Origin: JASLDZ01 sp038226305
GTDB lineage: Bacteria; Pseudomonadota; Alphaproteobacteria; Caulobacterales; Caulobacteraceae
DNA: 26,435 nt
Assembly (NCBI GenBank): GCA_038226305.1
Contig: JBBRQN010000026.1
Location: forward strand, 1-26,435
Direction of reading: 5' to 3'
Shown: positions 6,445-13,603 of the stretch, piece by piece
Layout of the letters: each line of letters starts with the position of its first letter
How positions within the stretch are numbered: the first letter of the stretch is position 1
The notes under the pieces: model-generated
Told to the model about the DNA's origin: nothing
Database searches by the model: none
Seen by the model: the letters and a program-made list of their open reading frames with translations, nothing else
Translations under genes and position numbers: made by a program

Positions 6445-9213
6445 CTAGCCCGTGCTGCGCAGGCCAGCCGCCACGCCATTGATCGTCAGTTGAAGCGCGC
6501 CGCGCAGGGCATCTGCATCTTCCCCCCGTCGCAGACGCCCCAGAAGCTCGACCTGCAGGTGGTTGAGGGGATCGATCATCCGCCGCGACAGGGCGACCGA
6601 CTGGGCCAGCTCCGGCCTGTCGTCCAGAAGCGCCTCGCCGCCCCGCACCGCCAGCGCCAGTTCCGTCGCAAGGCTGTGCTCGGCCCGGATGGCCTCGAAG
6701 ATGCGCTCGGCCGCCGGGCAATCGTCGGCGAGCGCGGCATAGCGGGCGGCCACGGCCATGTCGGCCTGCGCCAGTGCCACCTCCATCGCCGCCAGCGCCG
6801 GCTTCAGGAAGGCCACGCGCCCGGAAAGGTCGCGCAGGGAAGCGGCGTTCAGCCCGGCCTGCCGAGCCCCTGAAGCGAGCCCGAACCAGCCCGGCAGCAT
6901 GATCCGCGCCTGCGACCAGCTGAACACCCACGGGATCGCCCGCAGGTCTTCGATGCGGCGGCTCTGCGTGCGCGAGGCCGGGCGGCTGCCGATCTTGAGG
7001 CCCACGATCTCTGCGATGGGCGTCGCCGACCAGAAGAAGTCCTCGAACGCCGGATCGTCGTAGACGAGGGCGCGGTAAGCCGCGAAGGCGTGCTTCGACA
7101 GGGCCGTCAGCTCAGCCTCCGCCCCGGCGTCCGCCACCTGCGGCCCGCCCGCCCCCACAGCCTGCTCCGTGGCCATCAGCGCCGAGGCCGCCAGCCCGTC
7201 GAGATTGCGCCGAGCAGCGGGAATGTCGCCATAGAGGCGCGAGATCATCTCCCCCTGTTCGGTCAGGCGGATGCGCCCCTGCACCACGCCCGCGGGCTGG
7301 GCCAGCACGAGGTCCGACGTGGGCCCGCCGCCCCGCCCGATGGAGCCGCCGCGGCCGTGGAACAGCTGCAGCCCCACGCCCGCCCGGTCCGCCTCCTTGG
7401 CGAGCGCCGCCCACGCCTCGGCCGCACCCCGGCGCGACGCGAGGAAGCCGCCATCCTTGTTGGAGTCCGAATAGCCGAGCATGGCCTCCTGGACGGCCCC
7501 TTCGGCGCTGGCTCCGCGCAGGCCCGCGGTATCCTTCAACGCCAGCCATGCACGCATGATGGCGGGCGCGGCCTCCAGATCGGCGATGGTCTCGAACAGG
7601 GGGGTGATCGGCAGGGCCGACCGCGGTGCAGGCCCGCCCCACGCCAGGCCGGCCTGCTTCATGAGCACCGCGGGCGCCAGCATGTCCGACACGCAGGCGC
7701 ATTTGGAAATGATGTAGGCTCCCAACGCCTTCGGCCCGTAGAGCGCCAGCGCCCTGGCGGCGGCGTCGAGGATCGCCAGCTCCCTCGTGGTCTCCTCCGA
7801 ATAGTCGGCGAAGGGCGAGCGCAGGGGGCGTTCGTTGGCGAGCTCGGCGAGGAGGAGCCGGGTGCGCGCCGCATCGTCCATCCCCATGAAGTCCACGCCC
7901 GGCGAAGCGCGTTCGAACAGCTCGGCCAGGGTGCGCTCGTGCACGTCGGCGTTCTGGCGCAGGTCGATGGTGAGAAGGTGCAGGCCGCAGCAGCGCGCGA
8001 GCTGCATCAGCGCCGTGAGCCTGCCCCCCACCAACCGCTCGCCCCCGTGAGCCAGGAGCGAGGCGCGGATAGTCTCCAGGTCTGCGATGAGCTCGGCCGG
8101 CCCGCCGTAGGGCGCCAGGGCACCGACGCCCCGCCCCTCCCCCTGCATCTGCTTTAGGGTGGCCGCCAGACGCTGCTCGATCCCCTTCACCGCACGGCGA
8201 TAGGGCTCGTCCTGCCGGTGGACGGACTGCTCGCCCGAGGCCTCTGCCAGGGCGATCAGCTCAGGCGTCACGGAGGTCAGCCGCAAGGACAGGGCGAGCT
8301 CGGAATGCAGCCGCCGGAGCTCCACCGCATAGTGCGCGAACAGAAGCTGCGCCTGCGCAAGCAGAGCCGCGAGCAGCGTCTCGCCCGTGACGCCCGGATG
8401 GCCGTCGCGGTCGCCGCCGAGCCAGGAGCCCAACGTCAGCACGCAGGGCGCATTCGCTTCGCCGAAACGCCCCCGCACCACGTCGCCCCAGCCCTCGTAG
8501 ACCTCGGAGAGGGCGGGCAGGATCGAGCGGCGCACGATCTCCAGAACGTTGCGCACCTCGTCGGCCACCGTGATCCGCTCCGGACGGGTCAGGCGGGTGC
8601 GCCACAGCAGAGCCACCTCACGAAACAGCTCGGCCCGGATACGCTCGTCCAGGTCGCGCGGCAGGTGGTGGCGACGAAGAGCCATCAGCCGGGTGATCTC
8701 CACCTCGCGGTCGACGACGCTGCGGCGGCGCATCTCGGTGGGGTGGGCCGTGAGCACGGGGGAGACGTGCAGGGAATCCACCGCCCGTTTCAGCTCGGCC
8801 GGATCGACGCCCCGGGCCTCCAGCGCCTTGATCGCTGCGGCGAGGGTGCGGGGGCGCTCAGGGGCGCGCGCCTCGTCCTCCGCATAGAGGCGGCGGCCCG
8901 CAACGTCCTCGGCGATGTCGGCGAGGGAGGCGTGCAACGCCAGGGCACGCCCGAGGAACTCGGCCTGCGGGATCGAAAGCGCCGCGAACAGCCGATCCAC
9001 CCCGCCGGGGTCGGCTGAGCCCTCCAGGCCCTCCGCAGCCCGGCGCGCGGCCTCCACAGTGCGGCGGGCCTCGTCTCCGTCGAGATAGCCAATCGCCTCG
9101 TCCAGCAGGCCGCCCAGAAGGCGGATGTTGTCTCGCACGTTGCGGGTGGTGAGGGGCGAGGAGACCCGCAGGGACAGGGCCGCATCCTGCGGCGATGACG
9201 ACGAGTCGGCCAT
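6445..9213 (-). CDS. ppc: Phosphoenolpyruvate carboxylase
   Basis: This 922-residue enzyme carboxylates phosphoenolpyruvate with bicarbonate to give oxaloacetate and phosphate, refilling the TCA cycle; it is cytoplasmic. Its length matches bacterial family members. The diagnostic motifs are all present: VLTAHPTE with the catalytic His157, GSWLGGDRDGHPGVT (near 263-277), MLGYSDSNKDGGFLASR (near 571-587), and the glycine loop FHGRGGSIGRGGGP (about 612-626) with its essential His and Arg. The chain ends in GVAAGLRSTG, close to the usual G(I/V)AAGxRNTG ending; the Asn-to-Ser change is conservative but is in a strongly conserved tail. The start is ATG at 9213, with a GGGAGG sequence about 13 bases upstream. 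It is divergent from pgsA across 189 bases (9214-9402), which must hold both promoters; no obvious -35/-10 pair stood out there. Confidence 0.97.
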   Translation of the reverse strand: MADSSSSPQDAALSLRVSSPLTTRNVRDNIRLLGGLLDEAIGYLDGDEARRTVEAARRAAEGLEGSADPGGVDRLFAALSIPQAEFLGRALALHASLADIAEDVAGRRLYAEDEARAPERPRTLAAAIKALEARGVDPAELKRAVDSLHVSPVLTAHPTEMRRRSVVDREVEITRLMALRRHHLPRDLDERIRAELFREVALLWRTRLTRPERITVADEVRNVLEIVRRSILPALSEVYEGWGDVVRGRFGEANAPCVLTLGSWLGGDRDGHPGVTGETLLAALLAQAQLLFAHYAVELRRLHSELALSLRLTSVTPELIALAEASGEQSVHRQDEPYRRAVKGIEQRLAATLKQMQGEGRGVGALAPYGGPAELIADLETIRASLLAHGGERLVGGRLTALMQLARCCGLHLLTIDLRQNADVHERTLAELFERASPGVDFMGMDDAARTRLLLAELANERPLRSPFADYSEETTRELAILDAAARALALYGPKALGAYIISKCACVSDMLAPAVLMKQAGLAWGGPAPRSALPITPLFETIADLEAAPAIMRAWLALKDTAGLRGASAEGAVQEAMLGYSDSNKDGGFLASRRGAAEAWAALAKEADRAGVGLQLFHGRGGSIGRGGGPTSDLVLAQPAGVVQGRIRLTEQGEMISRLYGDIPAARRNLDGLAASALMATEQAVGAGGPQVADAGAEAELTALSKHAFAAYRALVYDDPAFEDFFWSATPIAEIVGLKIGSRPASRTQSRRIEDLRAIPWVFSWSQARIMLPGWFGLASGARQAGLNAASLRDLSGRVAFLKPALAAMEVALAQADMAVAARYAALADDCPAAERIFEAIRAEHSLATELALAVRGGEALLDDRPELAQSVALSRRMIDPLNHLQVELLGRLRRGEDADALRGALQLTINGVAAGLRSTG

Positions 9214-9402
9214 GCGCGGAATTCAGCCTCCCTGCAGCGGGCTTGGGGAGCGGCCCGGCGAAGGCCTGCCTCGGCTGCGCCCCCTCTACCGTCAACGAAA
9301 TTCCGCGCCGGTTGCACAAGGGCCCGGCCCCGCGAGCGGCGTTGGTGCATTGTCTTCCTGCCAAGCCCGATTGCCTGGCCTTGCAGGAGCGCACGCACGA
9401 TC

Positions 9403-9987
9403 ATGGGTCGCCGGGACATCCCCAACCTTCTCACCGCCCTGCGCATCGTGCTCGGCGTGTTCGTGTTCGCCGGGCTCGCGGCGGCGGCCGGCGCCCCGCC
9501 GTTTCCGGCCCACCCCTCGGGCGGAGTGGCGCAGGGGCTGATCGTGGCGAGCCTGATCGCCTTCGTGGTCGCCGCCCTCACCGACTATCTGGACGGCTAC
9601 CTCGCGCGCCTGTGGAAGGTGTCGTCGCCCTGGGGGGCCATGCTCGACCCCATCGCCGACAAGATCGCCGTGGCCGCCGCCATCGTGGGCCTGGCGCTCC
9701 TGATCCCCGCCACGGCCGCGCCGGGCTTCGTGATCCTGTTCCGCGAGATGTTCGTTTCCGGCCTGCGCGAGGCCGGGGGCGCGCGCGGGCTGAAGTTCCC
9801 GGTGACCCAGCTCGCCAAGTGGAAGACGGCCACGCAGCTCGTCGCCCTGTCGCTGGCGATCGGCGCGGTGATGGTTCCGCAGGTGATCGTGCCGGCCCTG
9901 GCGCTCCTCTGGATCGCCGCCGCCCTCACCCTCTGGACCGGGTGGGGCTATGCGATGGCGGCGAACCGGGGGCTCAAGGGCCTTTAG
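9403..9987 (+). CDS. pgsA: CDP-diacylglycerol-glycerol-3-phosphate 3-phosphatidyltransferase
   Basis: PgsA transfers the phosphatidyl group from CDP-diacylglycerol to glycerol-3-phosphate, the committed step to phosphatidylglycerol and cardiolipin, in the inner membrane. The 194-residue length is usual. The CDP-alcohol phosphotransferase signature D-x2-D-G-x2-A-R-x8-G-x3-D-x3-D is complete at about residues 59-86 (TDYLDGYLAR ... GAMLDPIADK). The N-terminus NLLTALRI is typical of PgsA, and several hydrophobic helices follow. It starts with the ATG at 9403; an AGGAG lies 13 bases upstream, rather far for an ideal ribosome site. It ends tail-to-tail with ilvE, and the two coding regions overlap by 4 bases (9984-9987). 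Confidence 0.94.
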   Translation: MGRRDIPNLLTALRIVLGVFVFAGLAAAAGAPPFPAHPSGGVAQGLIVASLIAFVVAALTDYLDGYLARLWKVSSPWGAMLDPIADKIAVAAAIVGLALLIPATAAPGFVILFREMFVSGLREAGGARGLKFPVTQLAKWKTATQLVALSLAIGAVMVPQVIVPALALLWIAAALTLWTGWGYAMAANRGLKGL

Positions 9988-10883
9988 GCGGCGACGCTGG
10001 TGAGGTCGAGCTTGCGGCGGACGAGGGCAGCGTAGTCGTCCATCAGGCCAAGGGCGATGCGGCCGGGGGTGTAGCGATGCTCGCCGATCTCGCCGATGGG
10101 CGTGACCTCCGCCGCCGAACCGGTGAGGAAGGCTTCGGTGAAGTCGCAAAGCTCCTCAGGGCAGATCTTGCGCTCGATCACCTCGATGCCCCGCCAGCGG
10201 GCCAGCTCGATCACGGTCTGGCGGGTGAGGCCGTTCAGGAAACAGTCGGCCACCGGCGTGTGCAGCGCCCCGTCCTTCACGAAGAAGATGTTGGCACCGG
10301 TCGCCTCGGCCACGAAGCCCTCGGTGTCGAGCATCAGGGCGTCGGCATAGCCGTCCCGCTCGGCCGCCTCCTTCGACATGGTGCAAATCATGTAGAGGCC
10401 CGCGGCCTTGGCCTGCCAGGGGATCGAGCGGGGGTCTGGCCGGCGCCACGCGGCATGGGTCAGGCGCACGCCCTTGCGCTTCTGGGCGGCATCGAAATAG
10501 CTCGGCCAGTCCCAGCAGGCGATGGCGACGCGGGTTTTGCACAGGGGGGCCGAAACGCCGATCTGCTCCGACCCGCGGAACACGATCGGGCGCAGGTAGG
10601 CATCGGTGAAGCCGTTGCGTGCACAGACCTGGTTGCAGGCGTCGTCGATCTCGTCGAAGCTGAAAGGGATCTTCATCGACAGGATCTCGGCCGAGCGGAA
10701 AAGTCGCTCGGTGTGGGCGCGGAGCTTGAACACCGTGCCATCGTACATGCGCTGCCCCTCGAACACCGAGGACGCATAGTGGAGGCCGTGGGTGAGAACA
10801 TGCACCTTGGCGTCGCGCCAGGGCACGAATTCCCCGTCTAGCCAGATCCAGCCATCACGATCGTCGAAGGGAATGAGCGCCAC
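9984..10883 (-). CDS. ilvE: Branched-chain amino acid aminotransferase
   Basis: This 299-residue PLP enzyme of fold type IV interconverts leucine, isoleucine and valine with their 2-oxo acids using glutamate/2-oxoglutarate; it is cytoplasmic. Typical features are WLDGEFVPWRDAKVHVLTHGLHYASSVFEG at the N-terminus (first part residues 14-28), YLRPIVFRG, the PLP-lysine region PWQAKAAGLY, the TEGFVAEATGANIFFV segment and GSAAEVTPI near the C-terminus. The chosen start is GTG at 10883 (protein begins MALIPFDDRDGW). A TTG two codons upstream (10889) is also possible because GGGAG lies 4 bases before it and 10 before the GTG. Upstream ORF extension has no homology value. It is divergent from the interrupted MarR gene and shares a 90-base promoter interval with it. 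Confidence 0.95.
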   Translation of the reverse strand: MALIPFDDRDGWIWLDGEFVPWRDAKVHVLTHGLHYASSVFEGQRMYDGTVFKLRAHTERLFRSAEILSMKIPFSFDEIDDACNQVCARNGFTDAYLRPIVFRGSEQIGVSAPLCKTRVAIACWDWPSYFDAAQKRKGVRLTHAAWRRPDPRSIPWQAKAAGLYMICTMSKEAAERDGYADALMLDTEGFVAEATGANIFFVKDGALHTPVADCFLNGLTRQTVIELARWRGIEVIERKICPEELCDFTEAFLTGSAAEVTPIGEIGEHRYTPGRIALGLMDDYAALVRRKLDLTSVAA

Positions 10884-10917
10884 TGACAATTTTCTCCCAC
10901 GGGGCAGATCGGATTGC

Positions 10918-10945
10918 ACCTTAGTCGTGCCGGTCCTGACGTCAA
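10918..10945 (-). promoter_or_regulatory. Predicted sigma-70-type promoter for ilvE
   Basis: On the minus strand TTGACG (10940-10945) is followed after 16 bases by TAAGGT (10918-10923). TTGACG is the typical alphaproteobacterial -35. The predicted transcript start near 10911 would leave a leader of roughly 28 bases containing the GGGAG ribosome site. The -35 lies within an 8-base palindrome TGACGTCA. Confidence 0.45.
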
Positions 10946-10973
10946 CGCGAGGAACCGGATCCGGAGCTCTGGC

Positions 10974-11474
10974 ATGGGTCCGGCCGTGAGCCTGCCGGCC
11001 GACCCGCGCCTCGTCCTCAGCGAGCCCGAACTCGACGCGGCGCTGGAGACGCTGCTGATGGCCGAGGCCTCCCTGTGGATGGTCGCCGACGCGGCGCTCA
11101 GCGTCACGGAGCCGAAGCTCGGCCGGGGCCACTGGCGCTGCGCTTTCCTGCTGCGGCGACGCCCGGGGCTGGGGGTGTAGGCGCTGGCGCAGCTCGTAGG
11201 GGTCACCAAGCAGAGCATGAGCCGCACGGTGAAGGAGCTGGCGGCGGCGGGCCTCATCGCGCTCGAGATCGCCGAGGACGGGCGACGGCGGGAGGCGCGG
11301 CTGACCCCCGCCGGCTTGGCGTTCGAGGCCGCCTGCGCAGAGCGGATGCGCTCATCCCTGGCGCGGGCCTATCGCACCGGCGGGGTGGAGGCGGCGGCGG
11401 GGGCGCGGCGCATCTGGTCGGCCCTGGCGGGTGGGCGCGGCGCCCATCCCCGGCACCGGAGCCCTGACCTGTGA
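10974..11474 (+). pseudogene. MarR-family regulator interrupted by an in-frame amber codon
   Basis: One reading frame encodes a MarR-type winged-helix regulator of about 166 residues, but TAG at 11178-11180 interrupts it after FLLRRRPGLGV. Directly after the stop the same frame continues ALAQLVGVTKQSMSRTVKELAAAGLI (first part shown to position about 11217) and a DGRRREARLTPAG wing, the MarR recognition helix and wing. A single change from CAG (Gln) would explain it. The start ATG at 10974 is supported by GGAG 8 bases upstream. The gene's end overlaps the response regulator start by 4 bases (GTGA at 11471-11474). MarR plus OmpR-type regulator is the arrangement of petP-petR in Rhodobacter capsulatus, so a PetP-like role is inferred. 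It could be a real nonsense mutation, a sequencing error or a suppressible stop. A restart at ATG 11217 would remove the first part of the DNA-binding domain. Confidence 0.8.
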
Positions 11475-12166
11475 GCGTGCCCGCAACCTCCGATGGCCGC
11501 CACCTGCTGGTCGTGGACGACGACGACCGCATCCGCGCCCTCCTCAAGGAATATCTGGCGCGCTTCGGCTTTCGGGTGACGACGGCGGCGCACGCGGGTT
11601 CGGCCCGCCGCCTGATCGAGACCCTCGACTTCGACCTCCTGATCCTGGACGTGATGATGCCCGGCGAGGATGGCTTGAGCCTCGCGGGCTGGGTGCGCAC
11701 GCGCGGCGAGACGCCCGTGCTGATGCTGACCGCCAAGGGCGAGGCTTCGGACCGGATCAAGGGCCTGCAGACCGGGGCGGACGACTATCTCGCCAAGCCG
11801 TTCGAGCCGCAGGAACTGGTGCTGCGCATAGAGGCGATCCTGCGCCGGGCCGCGACCGCCCCGCCCCGCGCCGGCGACATCGGGCTGGGCGACCACCGCT
11901 TCGATCCCGAACGGGGCGAGCTGACCAAGGGAGGCATGCCCGTGCGGCTCACCGAGGGCGAAACGGCCCTCCTCAAGCGGTTGGCGGCGAGCGCCAACCG
12001 CCCCGTGGATCGCATGGAGCTGATGCGGGAGGATGACGACGAGTCCACCGGCCGCGCCGTGGACATCCAGGTCACCCGCCTGCGCCGCAAGATCGAGGTC
12101 GATCCCAAGGCCCCCCGCTACCTGCAGACCGTGCGCGGTGTCGGCTACATGCTGGCACCCGACTGA
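11471..12166 (+). CDS. OmpR/PhoB-type response regulator (PetR-like)
   Basis: This 231-residue transcription factor has an N-terminal receiver (residues about 10-125), with the acidic pocket VVDDDD near 14-19, acceptor Asp60 in LLILDVMMPGEDG, the switch residue in MLTAKGE and the conserved Lys in LAKPFEPQEL. A C-terminal winged helix (about 138-230) ends in VDIQVTRLRRKIE and YLQTVRGVGYML, the OmpR hallmark. The start is GTG 11471, overlapping the preceding MarR frame by 4 bases; the stop TGA overlaps the kinase ATG by one base (TGATG). The three genes are therefore translationally coupled, and this regulator should be the phosphorylation target of the downstream kinase. The amber stop in the first gene may reduce coupling. 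The gene order resembles petP-petR systems, which in Rhodobacter affect cytochrome bc1 expression; this assignment is by arrangement, not proof. Confidence 0.94.
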   Translation: MSVPATSDGRHLLVVDDDDRIRALLKEYLARFGFRVTTAAHAGSARRLIETLDFDLLILDVMMPGEDGLSLAGWVRTRGETPVLMLTAKGEASDRIKGLQTGADDYLAKPFEPQELVLRIEAILRRAATAPPRAGDIGLGDHRFDPERGELTKGGMPVRLTEGETALLKRLAASANRPVDRMELMREDDDESTGRAVDIQVTRLRRKIEVDPKAPRYLQTVRGVGYMLAPD

Positions 12167-13602
12167 TGGCCGCCCCGTCGATCGAAGGCGCGGAACGGGC
12201 TGCGGGTGCGACTGCCCTACAGCGGCTGCAGGCCCGTGCCCGGCGCTGGTGGCGGCGCCTGCAGAAGCAGCTGCGACCGGCCGGGGCGCGACGGGCCATC
12301 AAGCGGCGCATCCCGCGGTCGCTGTTCGGGCGAAGCCTGCTGATCATCGTCCTGCCCATCGTGGTGATGCAGGCGGCGGTGGGCTGGGTGTTCTTCGATG
12401 CCCAGTGGCGCACCGTCACCCGCCAGCTTTCCGAGGCCTTGGCCGGCGACGTGGCTTGGGACGTGGAGTCCTACGAGGCCGATCCCACGCCTTCGCACTT
12501 CGCCCGCATCGCCGAGCGGGCCGAGCGGGTGCAGTCGCTTTCCCTGGCCTTCCAGCCCGGTCGCACCATCCCCGTCGGCCGCCGCCCCAGCCTGATCCCG
12601 ACCTTCGACGACGCCCTGCGCGAGGCGGTGGACGACAAGATCACCCAGCGCTTCTGGGTGGATGCCACCCGCTACCCCGCCTACCTCGACATCCGCGTGC
12701 AGGTGCGCACGGGCGTGCTGCGCTTCCTGGCGCCGCGCGAGCGGGCCTTTTCCACCAAGGGCCCGGTGTTCATCTTCTGGCTGACGCTGGTCACCGTGCT
12801 GCTGACGGCGGTGGCGGTGGCGTTCATCCGCAACCAGGTGCGCGCCATCGAGCGGCTGGCCGAGGCGGCGGACGCCTTCGGCCGGGGGGTGGACGTGGAG
12901 TTCAAGCCCTACGGCGCGGCGGAGGTGCGGCTGGCGGCGCAGGCCTTCATCGACATGAAGAACCGCATCCAGCGCCACATCGACCAGCGCACGACCCTGC
13001 TCGCCGCCGTAAGCCACGACCTGCGCACCCCCCTCACCCGGCTGAAACTCGAAGCCGCGCTGGCCGAGCCCAGCCCGCGCATCGACGGCATCAAGCGCGA
13101 CCTCGACGACATGGGCCACATGATCGACGACTACCTCGCCTTCGCCCGGGGCGAGGACGGAGAGGCGGTGCAGGCCGTCGACATCGCGCCCCTCGTGGAA
13201 GCCGTCGCCAGCGACGCGCGGGCCGCCGGGGCGAGCGTGACCGTGCGGATGGACCCCGAGCTGATCGGCAGGCTGCGGCCCAACGGCGCGCGCCGGGCAC
13301 TCTCCAACCTCGCCCTCAACGCCGCCGCACACGCAAAGACGGTGCGCATCACGGCTCAGGTGCCGGGATCGGGCGGCCTGATCCTGGCGGTGGACGACGA
13401 CGGCCCCGGCATCGCCCCCGACCTGTATGAGGAGGCCTTCCGCCCCTTCAGCCGCCTCGACGCCAGCCGTAACCAGAACCGGCAGGGCGTGGGGCTGGGG
13501 CTGGCCATCGCGCGCGACATGGCCCGGGGCCACGGCGGCGACGTGGTGCTCAGCCGCAGCGAGATGGGCGGCCTGCGCGCCGAACTGCGCCTGCCCGGCT
13601 AG
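12166..13602 (+). CDS. EnvZ-type sensor histidine kinase
   Basis: This 478-residue inner-membrane kinase is the likely partner of the regulator just upstream (overlap of one base). A long basic, Arg-rich cytoplasmic N-terminus (residues 1-55) precedes the first membrane helix (about 56-76). A periplasmic sensor domain of about 120 residues follows, then the second helix (about 200-220) and a HAMP linker (222-275). The HisKA H-box is AAVSHDLRTPLTRLKLE, with His284. The ATPase part has the N-box-like NLALNAAAHAKT, G1 DDDGPGIAPD, an F-box (FRPFSRLDAS) and G2 QGVGLGLAIA. In the N-box the usual second Asn/Lys pattern is slightly altered but the key Asn remains. There is no receiver domain. It ends one base before the stop of the convergent glycosyltransferase gene. 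The stimulus is unknown. Confidence 0.95.
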   Translation: MAAPSIEGAERAAGATALQRLQARARRWWRRLQKQLRPAGARRAIKRRIPRSLFGRSLLIIVLPIVVMQAAVGWVFFDAQWRTVTRQLSEALAGDVAWDVESYEADPTPSHFARIAERAERVQSLSLAFQPGRTIPVGRRPSLIPTFDDALREAVDDKITQRFWVDATRYPAYLDIRVQVRTGVLRFLAPRERAFSTKGPVFIFWLTLVTVLLTAVAVAFIRNQVRAIERLAEAADAFGRGVDVEFKPYGAAEVRLAAQAFIDMKNRIQRHIDQRTTLLAAVSHDLRTPLTRLKLEAALAEPSPRIDGIKRDLDDMGHMIDDYLAFARGEDGEAVQAVDIAPLVEAVASDARAAGASVTVRMDPELIGRLRPNGARRALSNLALNAAAHAKTVRITAQVPGSGGLILAVDDDGPGIAPDLYEEAFRPFSRLDASRNQNRQGVGLGLAIARDMARGHGGDVVLSRSEMGGLRAELRLPG

Positions 13603-13603
13603 C

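Noticed and set aside
7090..9018. Two long plus-strand frames opposite ppc
   Set aside because: No recognisable domains, Arg/Gln/Gly-rich; ppc is certain on the other strand.
9195..10841. Plus-strand frame of 548 codons spanning pgsA and antisense of ilvE
   Set aside because: It crosses two well-supported genes in the wrong frame or strand and has no domain.
10884..11132. N-terminal extension of ilvE
   Set aside because: The extra residues have no counterpart in the family; a ribosome site and promoter support a start at 10883 or 10889.
11217..11474. Separate 85-residue gene
   Set aside because: It is the 3' part of the amber-interrupted MarR gene; its ATG lies within the recognition-helix region and has no ribosome site.
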